DNA of 64,000 nucleotides from Armatimonadetes bacterium UBA1398 (lineage in GTDB: Bacteria; Armatimonadota; Zipacnadia; UBA1398): positions 111,391-175,390 of the forward strand of contig DBQI01000066.1 of NCBI GenBank assembly GCA_002305165.1, written 5' to 3'. Under the pieces are notes generated by a model. The model made no database searches and was not told the DNA's origin. It saw nothing but the letters and a program-made list of their open reading frames with translations. The position numbers and the translations under genes were made by a program. Shown one piece after another: positions 26,938 to 34,700 of the stretch. The stretch's first letter is position 1. Each line of letters begins with the position of its first letter.

Positions 26938-27125
26938 CCTCCCCCGCGGCGATGCACGCGAGGGAGGGACGAGTCCTGAGCGGTGCGGTGCTGACGTGAA
27001 GCCTGCCGGGACCGGGCGAGAGTGCTCCCCTCCTGCCCTCTGGACACCCTCCCCCGCGGCTCGTCCGGCGTCGCTGCGCTTCGCCGTGGCAAGTCGCCGT
27101 GACATGCGCACGAGGGAGGGAGCGA
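26938..27125. repeat. Two copies of a CCTCCCCCGCG ... GAGGGAGGG inverted element
   Basis: CCCTCCCCCGCGGC occurs near 26938 and again near 27048. Each is followed by CACG(C)GAGGGAGGG (near 26953 and 27110), so each copy can fold on itself (TCCCTC with GAGGGA, CGCG with CGCG). The second copy is longer, with about 50 extra bases inside. It looks like a small dispersed repeat; no coding function. Confidence 0.45.
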
Positions 27126-27179
27126 GGCCGCCGGTGCGAGCCCGGCACCGAGCAGGGCTCTGTCATCCAAGGAAGGGGC

Positions 27180-27207
27180 TTGCTGGATGACGGAAGAGTG
27201 TTAGAAT
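27180..27207 (+). promoter_or_regulatory. Promoter of the arsR-type regulator, predicted leaderless transcript
   Basis: TTGCTG and TAGAAT are separated by 16 bases. The -10 ends only seven bases before the ATG, so the predicted transcript begins at or next to the start codon, and no ribosome-binding site is possible. Confidence 0.6.
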
Positions 27208-27222
27208 ATGCGCAATGTCTAA
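27201..27222. promoter_or_regulatory. Palindromic operator over the arsR -10 and start codon
   Basis: TTAGA-N3-TGCGCA-N3-TCTAA is symmetric about 27211.5: outer arms and centre are exact inverted repeats. It covers the -10, the predicted start of transcription and the first codons, the expected place for an autorepressor of the ArsR family. Confidence 0.6.
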
Positions 27223-27631
27223 TACATCTTGCGAACACAGGGACCTGGAGCGCCACATAGCGGTGTTCGACGCGCTCTCCAGCAGACCGCGGGCACTTAT
27301 CCTCCACGCGCTCGCAGACCACCGGCTGTGTGTGGGGGTACTGGCACGGCGCCTGGGCATCACGCAGAGCGCCGTGTCACAGCACTTGAGGATCCTCCGT
27401 GCAGCGGGGCTCGTGCAGGGGTCACGGGACGGCAGTCGGGTGCATTACGAGATCGTCCCGGAGGCGTTGGAGCAATGTGCGGTGGCCATCGCACAGCTTG
27501 TGCACACCGCGACGAGTGACGAGGAAGGGCCGGACCGGGCCCGGGACGCTGGAACACCAGAAGCCGACCGACCAAAGAAGCGCTCCGGAGGGGTACACGG
27601 TGGAGCAGACCCGGAAGTATCAAGGGGGTAA
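27215..27631 (+). CDS. ArsR-family winged-helix transcriptional repressor
   Basis: A 138-residue DNA-binding regulator. The winged helix is clear: FDALSSRPRALILHALADHRLCVGVLARRLGITQSAVSQHLRILRAAGLV followed by the wing GSRDGSRVHYEI. The classical metal-binding ELCVCDL motif in the recognition-helix region is replaced by HRLCVGVLA, with a single Cys, so metal sensing of the ArsR type is doubtful; other inducers are possible. The C-terminal ~45 residues are charged and probably disordered. It precedes an ABC exporter, so it most likely controls that pair as well as itself through the palindrome at its start codon. Confidence 0.9.
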   Translation: MSNTSCEHRDLERHIAVFDALSSRPRALILHALADHRLCVGVLARRLGITQSAVSQHLRILRAAGLVQGSRDGSRVHYEIVPEALEQCAVAIAQLVHTATSDEEGPDRARDAGTPEADRPKKRSGGVHGGADPEVSRG

Positions 27632-27747
27632 CACAGGGTGCGCGTGCACAGCGAGACTGCAGATCCCTTGACTTGCCGGACCGTGGTCGCGTCCCAGGAG
27701 GCCAATGCGGCGCACCGGGCAGCGCGCTCCCGTGGAGGTCACGCCGC

Positions 27748-28722
27748 ATGATTGAGGTTCGCGGCCTCACCAAGAGCTTCGACGGCGTGCGTGCGGTCGC
27801 GGGGATCGACCTCACGGTAGACCGCGGCGAGCTGATGGGGCTGCTCGGGCCCAATGGCGCGGGCAAGACAACCACGCTCAACATGCTTACCGGTCTCGCG
27901 CGTCCCGAGGCGGGTACCATCCGAGTGGCGGGGATCGATTGCACCCGCGACCCGAAGGCAGCCCAGCACCTCTTCGGCGTAGTACCCGATGACAGCAACC
28001 TGTACCCGGAACTGACGGGCCTAGATAATCTCACCTTCTGCGCCTCGCTCTATGGTATGGGGCGGGCTGAACGGACGGAGCGCGCGCGCCTTCTGCTCGA
28101 GGAGTTCGGCCTTGGGGATGCGGCGCATCGGAAGTTCGGCGGCTACTCCCGCGGCATGAAGCGTCGGCTGACGATCGCGGCGGGCATCATCCACCGGCCT
28201 GCCGTGCTATTCCTCGATGAGCCGACCACGGGGATCGATGTGGCCAGCGCGCGACAGGTGCGGCAGCTAGTTCGGGACCTCCATAGAGGCGGCACCACCA
28301 TCCTCCTGACTACCCACTACATCGAGGAGGCGGAGCGGCTCTGCGACCGAGTCGCCTTCATGGTGGAAGGCAGGATCGTTACGGTCGACACCCTGGAGAA
28401 CCTGCTCAGCCCCGTGAGCGACACGCATGTGCTGGTACTGGTAACCGCCGATCCCACCACAGGTCTCACACCGGAGCTGGAGCGGCTGTTCCCGCACCTC
28501 CGTTTCGAGGTTGTGGGGGCGAGGGAGATCCGGGTGGAGTCAAGACAGCCCATCGCCGTGGGTCCTCTGATCCGCGAGATCGAGGAGCGAGGCGCCACCG
28601 TCATGGAGGCAAGGCGGGAACGGCCTTCGCTCGAGTCGGTCTTCGTCCGCATAACGGGCATTCACGCCGACCAGATGAAGCGCGAGAAGGAGCGCAAGGG
28701 CGGCGGAGGTGGAGCCTCATGA
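27748..28722 (+). CDS. ABC transporter ATP-binding protein (multidrug/ABC-2 export type)
   Basis: A 324-residue nucleotide-binding subunit. The ATG follows GGAGG by about nine bases; upstream in-frame codons are not supported. Motifs: Walker A GPNGAGKTTTLNML, Q-loop region FGVVPDDSNLYPELTG (Gln replaced by Asp), signature YSRGMKRRL in place of LSGGQ, Walker B AVLFLDEPTTGID and switch His in LLTTHYIEEAE. The C-terminal ~95-residue domain (LTPELERLFPHLRFEVVG...LESVFVRITG) is typical of DrrA/NodI-like exporters. It is translationally coupled to the permease gene by an ATGA overlap. Substrate unknown; drug, lipid or polysaccharide export are all usual for the group. Confidence 0.93.
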   Translation: MIEVRGLTKSFDGVRAVAGIDLTVDRGELMGLLGPNGAGKTTTLNMLTGLARPEAGTIRVAGIDCTRDPKAAQHLFGVVPDDSNLYPELTGLDNLTFCASLYGMGRAERTERARLLLEEFGLGDAAHRKFGGYSRGMKRRLTIAAGIIHRPAVLFLDEPTTGIDVASARQVRQLVRDLHRGGTTILLTTHYIEEAERLCDRVAFMVEGRIVTVDTLENLLSPVSDTHVLVLVTADPTTGLTPELERLFPHLRFEVVGAREIRVESRQPIAVGPLIREIEERGATVMEARRERPSLESVFVRITGIHADQMKREKERKGGGGGAS

Positions 28723-29456
28723 AGGCGCTCACGGCGATGTGCAGCATCATGGCCAAGGACATGCGCACGTACTACCTCAAGCCGCCGAACATCAGCTGGG
28801 GCATCATCTTCCCACTTGCGTGGACGGGAATGTTCTTCGTCAAGACCGGTACCGGACTCGAGAGCCTTCAGGGCGTGCTCCCGGGAGTTGTCGCTGTCGC
28901 GGTTTTGTTCGGCACGACCTCCATGCTGGCAGTCACGGTAACCTTCGAGAAGAAGGGACGGTCTTTCGAGCGGCTGCTTCTGGCGCCCATATCGCTCGAG
29001 CTACTGATGCTCGCCAAGACGCTGGGGGCCATCATCTTTGGGATCGCGAACGCCCTCGTGCCGGTAGCCATCGCCCTGGGCATCGGCGGGATCGAGGGAA
29101 TCGCATGGGGGCCCGCTCTTGGGGCCGTCACGCTGACCTCCATCGCGTCCACCTTCCTCGGCCTCTTCATCGCCGTGTCCGTCAGTGAGGTCTTCGAGGC
29201 ACAGACCTTCTCGAACTTCTTCCGGTTCCCGATGATCTTCCTCTGCGGGCTCTTCTTCCCCGTGTCGCAGCTGCCACTCGTGCTACAGCCGCTCTCCTAC
29301 GTCCTCCCCCTGACCTACGCGGCTGACCTACTGAGGTACTCCCTCGGTTCAGAGAACGTCTTGGCGCCAGGGCTCAGCTTCGCAATGCTCGGCATGTTCG
29401 GCGCGCTGCTGTTCGCCGGCAGCCTTCACTGCGTGAGGCGTCGGTGGATCGCGTGA
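28719..29456 (+). CDS. ABC-2 type permease
   Basis: A 245-residue integral membrane subunit with six predicted spans (for example ISWGIIFPLAWTGMFFV, VVAVAVLFGTTSMLAVTV, LGAVTLTSIASTFLGLFIAV, FPMIFLCGLFFPVSQLPLV). The FPVSQLP-LQPLSYVLPLTYAADLLRY stretch before the last span is a hallmark of ABC-2 permeases. It overlaps the ATPase gene by four bases and ends 72 bases before the next gene. The pair forms a complete exporter with two copies of each subunit. Confidence 0.93.
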   Translation: MKALTAMCSIMAKDMRTYYLKPPNISWGIIFPLAWTGMFFVKTGTGLESLQGVLPGVVAVAVLFGTTSMLAVTVTFEKKGRSFERLLLAPISLELLMLAKTLGAIIFGIANALVPVAIALGIGGIEGIAWGPALGAVTLTSIASTFLGLFIAVSVSEVFEAQTFSNFFRFPMIFLCGLFFPVSQLPLVLQPLSYVLPLTYAADLLRYSLGSENVLAPGLSFAMLGMFGALLFAGSLHCVRRRWIA

Positions 29457-29492
29457 AGCCCCATCTCTGACCTGGAAAGGAGCGAAGTCCAG

Positions 29493-29528
29493 ATGCACCA
29501 CGCAATGTCTGCAACGGACGGCACCTAG
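29493..29528 (+). CDS. 11-codon leader ORF abutting the next start codon
   Basis: AAAGGAG is followed after about ten bases by ATG and a short peptide (MHHAMSATDGT) whose TAG touches the next ATG in the same frame (TAGATG). The downstream gene has no ribosome-binding site of its own, so it probably depends on re-initiation here. Alternatively the amber codon interrupts an originally longer protein. Confidence 0.5.
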   Translation: MHHAMSATDGT

Positions 29529-29846
29529 ATGGGTGTCTCTGGTTGGTTCACGGGTTTGCTAGTTGCCTTGGTGTTAGTGGCACTCGTATGCCTTCTCTGG
29601 TTGCTCGGCCGCGACCGCGAGAGGCGCGGAGGCGACGCGAAGAAGGCATGCGAAGATGCCGACTGCCAGGTTTTGGCGATGCTCCATCAGGCCGGAGGCA
29701 CCATGAGTCAGACAGCCATACGAGAGGCTCTCGACCTGCCGGTGGACGTCGTCGGCAGCGTCCTGGCGGAGCTGGAACGGGATGCCAAGATCGAGCGAAC
29801 GTGGGTGGGTAGTGAGTACACGTTTGGTGTGCGGGTGCGCGACTGA
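29529..29846 (+). CDS. Membrane-anchored winged-helix protein
   Basis: A 105-residue protein with one N-terminal span (WFTGLLVALVLVALVCLLWLLG), a charged linker (RDRERRGGDAKKACED) and a C-terminal winged-helix domain (VLAMLHQAGGTMSQTAIREALDLPVDVVGSVLAELERDAKIERTWV). The layout is like small membrane-tethered MarR/HTH proteins seen beside transporters and protease genes. The gene follows the exporter pair and may belong to the same transcript. DNA target and signal are unknown. Confidence 0.8.
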   Translation: MGVSGWFTGLLVALVLVALVCLLWLLGRDRERRGGDAKKACEDADCQVLAMLHQAGGTMSQTAIREALDLPVDVVGSVLAELERDAKIERTWVGSEYTFGVRVRD

Positions 29847-29942
29847 GCGTCTGCCCCGCACCCGTCTATCAGGTGCTATGTGTCAGTCAGGTCTTCGGGC
29901 CCCCCACAGGGAAGCCAGACGGTACGGCGAGGAGATCGTTCA

Positions 29943-30265
29943 ATGAGGCCCGGCGGCATGGTGATCACGCACACGGACCCGGAGACGGTGTTCAACGCCC
30001 TTCGACTGGCGCTCTACAGCCTGGAGCGGGGGACACGGTCCGCATCTTCCTGTCTGGCCGGGGCGTAGAGATCGATCAGATCGAGGACGAGGCGTTCGAC
30101 GTCAAGGACGCCGCGCAGAAGGTGCTCGACGCCGGTGGCGAGTTCCTCGCCTGCGGAACCTGCCTCAAACTCCGCAACTCGGAGGGATCAGAGGTATGCC
30201 CACTCTCGCCCCTCAAGGACCACTACGAGATCGTGCGAGATTCGGACCGGTTGATCACCGTCTGA
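29943..30265 (+). pseudogene. DsrE-family sulfur-relay-like protein, frameshifted
   Basis: The N-terminal part (VITHTDPETVFNALRLALYSLERG) and the C-terminal part (DTVRIFLSGRGVEIDQIEDEAFDVKD, GGEFLACGTCLKLRNSEGS, HYEIVRDSDRLITV) together make a standard DsrE/DsrF-like fold of ~108 residues. They lie in different frames. The break falls in a run of five G at about 30028-30032; one more G would restore a complete protein. The ATG has GAGGAG nine bases upstream, and the conserved CGTC pair is present. Because the rest is perfectly conserved, a sequencing error or very recent mutation is as likely as true loss. It converges with a truncated glycosidase fragment. Confidence 0.8.
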
Positions 30266-30619
30266 GGGGCTCGAGCCGGCGGCGATGTCGCTCCACGACT
30301 TGAGCGACAGCCATGGCACGATGCCCATCCCACTCTCCCGAGCCAACCGGTGACCTCGGTCCAGGAGGCGCCAGTTGCCGTCGATGGCCTGCGACCACTC
30401 GTGGTCCACCAGCAGGGTGTTGATACCGCCCGCACGGAGGCGGCTCAGGTCCGCGAGGATCGCGCCGTCCTGGCTGCGCCACGGCTCCCACCAATGGGTG
30501 AGGAAGTAGACGGCGCAGAGCGGCTGACCTTCGTTGGTCCGGAGCGGAAGGTGCGGCTGGGTGACAGCTCCCGTGAGGCATGAGGCGGCGATGCCTGCCG
30601 CGGCCAGAGCCCGGGCCAT
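30266..30619 (-). pseudogene. 5' fragment of a secreted TIM-barrel glycosidase-like gene
   Basis: Begins with an ATG and a signal-peptide-like stretch (ARALAAAGIAASCLTGAVTQ). It continues with the first strands of a barrel (LCAVYFLTHWWEPWRSQDG, LRAGGINTLLVDHEWSQ, ESGMGIVPWLSLKSWSD) and then stops making sense close to the 3' end of the dsrE-like gene, where the frame runs antisense into it. Roughly 110 residues survive of a protein that would normally have 400 or more. It is a truncated relic, consistent with a deletion joining it to the dsrE side. Confidence 0.65.
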
Positions 30620-30752
30620 GGCACTTCCCTCTCATCCGATGGTTCGCTCTCCAGCGTGAGACGCCCTGGGCGGTCGCGCAGGCCCACGGCCCACACGGGG
30701 CGAACGACATTCGCGCACGGCAGTGTGCTCCGATGAGAGAGGAGTCTCCCCT

Positions 30753-31577
30753 GTGAAACCATCCCTGAACGGCGTCATCTTCGGCACGGGCCTCAGCTTC
30801 GAGGAGCAGGTCCGTCTTGCATCGGACGTGGGATTCGCGGGCATTGATACGGGGATCGAGGCGATCGCCCATCTGATTGACCAGCGTGGACTGACGGGCG
30901 CTCGGGAGTTCTTCGACGCATGTGCCGTCCAGCCCGCCGTGTGGGGCTTCAACGTGGACTGGCGGGGATCGAACGACTCCTACCGCGAGAGCCTGGATGG
31001 GCTCACACGGTGGGCCGAGGTGGCGAGGGAGATCGGGTGCCCGCGCTGCTGCACGTGGCTGCCGCCGAGCGTTGACGACGCGGCCGCGCTGCGGAAGCTG
31101 GCGGTGAAGCGCTTCCGCGAGTCCGCGGAGATCCTCGCGGCTCAGGGCTGCCGTCTCGGCCTGGAGTGGGTGGGTCCCAAGACGAGCCGCCAGTCAGGGC
31201 AGGAGTTCATCTACCGTATGGACCAGCTCCTAGAGATGATCGACGAGATCGGTCGGTCCAATGTCGGGCTCCTCGTCGATAGCTTCCACTGGTTCACGGC
31301 GGGGCACACGGTGGAGGAGCTCGTCCGGGTGCCGAAGGAGCGCGTCGTCCATGTGCATATCAACGATGCCCCGGACCGACCTCGCGATGAGCAGATCGAC
31401 ATGGAACGCCTGCTGCCGGGCGAGGGCGTCATCGACCTGGCGGGATTCCTCGGCGCGCTACGTCAGATTGGGTACGAGGACTACATGGGCGTCGAGACCT
31501 TCAGCGCCGAACTGAAGGCCCTCACCCCCCTCGCGGCGGCCAGGCGAGCCAAAACCGCCGTGGACAGCGTGCTCTGA
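30753..31577 (+). CDS. Sugar phosphate isomerase/epimerase (xylose-isomerase-like TIM barrel)
   Basis: A 274-residue AP-endonuclease-2-family barrel. The GTG start has AGGAG nine bases upstream. Metal-binding acids are visible in RLGLEWVGP, GLLVDSFHWFTAGH, VVHVHINDAP and YMGVETFSAEL, the Glu-Asp-His-Glu set these enzymes use to hold a divalent cation for keto-aldo or C3 epimerisation. No signal peptide, so cytoplasmic. Together with a second member of the family at 36 kb it flanks the 1287-residue secreted protein, pointing to catabolism of a released sugar or cyclitol (inference). Confidence 0.9.
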   Translation: MKPSLNGVIFGTGLSFEEQVRLASDVGFAGIDTGIEAIAHLIDQRGLTGAREFFDACAVQPAVWGFNVDWRGSNDSYRESLDGLTRWAEVAREIGCPRCCTWLPPSVDDAAALRKLAVKRFRESAEILAAQGCRLGLEWVGPKTSRQSGQEFIYRMDQLLEMIDEIGRSNVGLLVDSFHWFTAGHTVEELVRVPKERVVHVHINDAPDRPRDEQIDMERLLPGEGVIDLAGFLGALRQIGYEDYMGVETFSAELKALTPLAAARRAKTAVDSVL

Positions 31578-31612
31578 GCCCACGGGGTCTACCGGACGCG
31601 GACGTGAACTAG

Positions 31613-31654
31613 CTGAGCGAGGAGGGCCCGTCGCTTGCCCTCCTCGCCGCTCAG
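31613..31654. terminator. Bidirectional terminator between convergent genes
   Basis: CGAGGAGGGC and GCCCTCCTCG form a perfect 10-bp stem around a 9-base loop, extended by CTGAG/CTCAG beyond a small bulge. It lies between the stops of the isomerase and the minus-strand 1287-residue gene. Confidence 0.7.
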
Positions 31655-31726
31655 GCATGACACCTGGCTCCGCCGAGCGCTCCTCGTGCGCGCCACGCAA
31701 TGACAGTATCCCATACACGGCGCCGG

Positions 31727-34700
31727 TTAGGGGGCGCCTCCCGCCAAGACGACGCGGTCAATCGCCACGGAAGCGGGCTCGCCGCTAGTCGGATCAATGC
31801 GCAGCATCGTCAGCGTTCGATCGGGCCACTCGGGATGGAGCCCCACCGGGAAGCTGTACTCGTGCATCTCCCCATCGGCGATGGGCGTGAACGCGAAGGA
31901 GAGACCCTCGGTGAAGCGCGGCGAGTCCTCGGTGGCCCAGAACACCTGCGCCACAGTCGGCATGTCCAGGCTCATCCGGATCGTGAGGGTATCGCCAAGG
32001 TGTGTCGGCACCTCCATCGCCTCCCGAACCACGTAGGGGTCTGTGCCGGTCACCCGGAAGGCCAGAGCCCCATCTTCCACTGCCAGTGGGCTCACATCGT
32101 TCTGAGGCAGCCACCCTTCGCCCGAACCCTCGAACTCGAAGGCCAGCTCGGTGACGAGCGGCGGCGGCTCCGGCAGGGACGCCCGAGTCACACCAGCGAC
32201 GCGCACCTGGTGTTCACCTCCGCCAGGCAGCGGCACGCTCAGCACGGCGTAGCGCGCCAGATAGGCCCACCCGTCGGGGCCCGGAGCCTGGTAGACCAGC
32301 CCTCCGTCCACCAGCACCTCCCCAGGGGGAGCGATCGGGCCGATCAGCAGGCGCGACCGGACCCTCTCGTCCAATCGCGTATCCACAGTCAGCGTGCCAC
32401 CCTCGAAGGCCGCCTGGAGGACATCCCCCATGGTGCTGAGGTGCAGCCTCTCCTGGCCCTCCCCAATGATGGCGGTACGCGGGAAGCTAGGAACGCCAAG
32501 CATCGCGTACAGGTGCTCGCAGAGCTTCATCGGCGAGAACAACCACGCGGACTTGTCCCCTTCGCGCGCACCGATCCAGTCGGGCCACAGGGCCACGTCA
32601 ACGTCCTCCGTGCTCTGCTGGTGCAGGGCACTGATGAGGATGCCCTCCGCCAGGCGTGCCCAATCCTGGGTATCATCGAACTCCGCCAGTTGGCGCAGGG
32701 CGGTGGCGTAGTTCAGGCCGCACCACTGCACGGGCCGGCCGATCCAGTTCATCACGTAGAAGGTGCCGCCATAGACGGCGATGGAGGCGTACGGGAGGTA
32801 AGGCCGCTCGGGCTCGCCCCATAGGTAGACGAAGGGGACGCCGGCCATGGCCCAGTAGACGGCGCAATCCCTCCAGTACGTGTCCCCGTCGAATCGATAG
32901 GCCTCCAGGTAGGCCTCGATAGCGTCTGCCGCGGCGATGATGTCCGGGACATGGGCCGGCACTTCCCACACCTGGCCGGCCCGGGGCACGGTGAAGCGGT
33001 CCATGTACTCCAGGGCCCGGATCCCCGCCTCGTAGGCCCGCTCGTCGCCCGTCACGCGCGCGTAGCGCAGGAGGTCGAGAGCGTTCCGGGCGTTGGTCCC
33101 CAGCTCCGACCCGCCGAGGTCGCCCAACTCCCAGTAGTCCGTGTCGGCGAAGACACCTTCACCCTCGCGATCGGCAGGGTAGCCCCAGGAGCCGTCCTCG
33201 CGTTGGCTGGCTAATGCCGCCTTCGCGGCGCCAGCGAGGATCGACAGCCACTCAGAGCCATTTGAGTACTCCAGTCCGCCGTCGAAGCCTTGCGGCGGAT
33301 AGCCCGCGGTATCCGTCATGCGCGCGGCCCACTCGCGGTAGACCTCTGCCCTGGCGGGGTCGTTGGTGATCCGCGCCGCGCGCTCCAGATCCCAGGCGAA
33401 GTGAGGCGATGCGGGGGTCTTCTGAGACAGCAGGTGACCGCCGCCAACCGTCTGCCACCAGTCCCCCTCCTCCTCATCGTAGAGCGACTCCATATAGGCC
33501 CGCGCCGAGAACTCGACCTCGCTGATCCAGTCACCGCGCGGCGGCGTGCCGGGCTCGGGGAGGCCGTAGCGGTCAAGCCACACGTCGACGGCATCGAGCA
33601 CACTGGTCGACTCGGTGCGGACGAGCAGGCTCGCGTCGAGCCGAAGGGACCTCCCGGCCTCTAGCGGATAGGGCGCCTCGGCCTGGACCTGGTTCTCATC
33701 GAGCCATCCCTCACCGACGGAGGGCGCGAACAGACCCATCGCCGCATCGTGGCTACCGGCGAGATAGCCTGGGCGGGAGAAGTACACGGCTGGCTTGTCA
33801 TGGCCCTGGTCCCAGCGCTGGTGGATGTCCCACAGGAGGGCCGTTGTCACCTCGCCTCCGCGCACCGCAACGAGAGGCATGGTGAGATCGTAGCCGTCGG
33901 GCACGTACCGCAGACGGTCAGGGAGGCTGAGGGCTAGGTCGCGGTTGGAGGAGGTCTCATCCTCCCCCTCCACCCACTCGACCCCCGGCAGTAGCCCCTC
34001 GTCACCCTGGGCCGAGATGCGGAGGGCGGGCCCCTCGAAGGAGCGCACGGACCGGTCCCGATCGCAGCGCACACGGTAGCTGAGGGAGACCAACCCCGGC
34101 GTGGATGTCATCGCGATGCTGACATCGGACTGCCACAGGGCCCCCGATGAATCCGCCGTGGAGCCGTTGAAGGACACGCCGCCCGGCATAGCCTCCGCGC
34201 GTCCGCATAGAACGACCGTCTCGTCCACGCCGTCGGGGTCCACAGTGGTGACGCGCCCTAGGTGGGGCAGCCATCCGACCGGCCGCCACTCCCCCTCCGA
34301 TCGGGCCTCGATCCGCACCGGTCCCGCCCCCCATGGCGACTGGGCGACGAGCAGACGCAGGTCCCCCGACTGCACCGTCACAGCATCGGGTCCAGGAGGC
34401 GGCGCGATGACGACGGAGCCGGCCACTGGCCACTCCTCGTCCCCTATGCGGGCGACCCCTTGGATGGTCGCCGACGGTGTGGGGGGCAGGGCACGGACAC
34501 GCAAACCGTGGGTCGCCCACTCGCCCTGCTCCACTGGCCCCGCCTCCGGCAGGGGGCCGACGAGTTCCAGGGCGTCGGGCAAGGTCAGCTCGAGGCTCAG
34601 CGGCCCCGAGCTGGCGGGGCCGTAGTTCTTGGCTCCCAGAGTGACGGTCGCCTCCTGCCCCGGCTCCACCACAGGCGGATCGACCATGAGTGAGTAGGCG

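Larger units (their letters stand above)
26500..27214. other. Gene-poor region with remnants and repeats
   Basis: About 700 bases between the transporter and the arsR-type regulator without a convincing intact gene. It contains the end of a minus-strand frame that looks like a gene remnant, a GC-rich repeat common in bacterial intergenic DNA, two copies of a CCTCCCCCGCG/GAGGGAGGG element and the arsR promoter, all entered separately. The part around 26760-26930 has no recognisable feature. Confidence 0.6.

Noticed and set aside
10263..27125. CRISPR array or insertion-sequence ends in the repeat regions
   Set aside because: Repeats are too few and irregular for CRISPR, there are no Cas genes, and no transposase frame or terminal-repeat pair with target duplication was found.
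27215..29456. Arsenic-resistance operon
   Set aside because: The regulator lacks the metal-binding Cys motif and the adjacent genes encode an ABC-2 exporter, not ArsB or ArsC.
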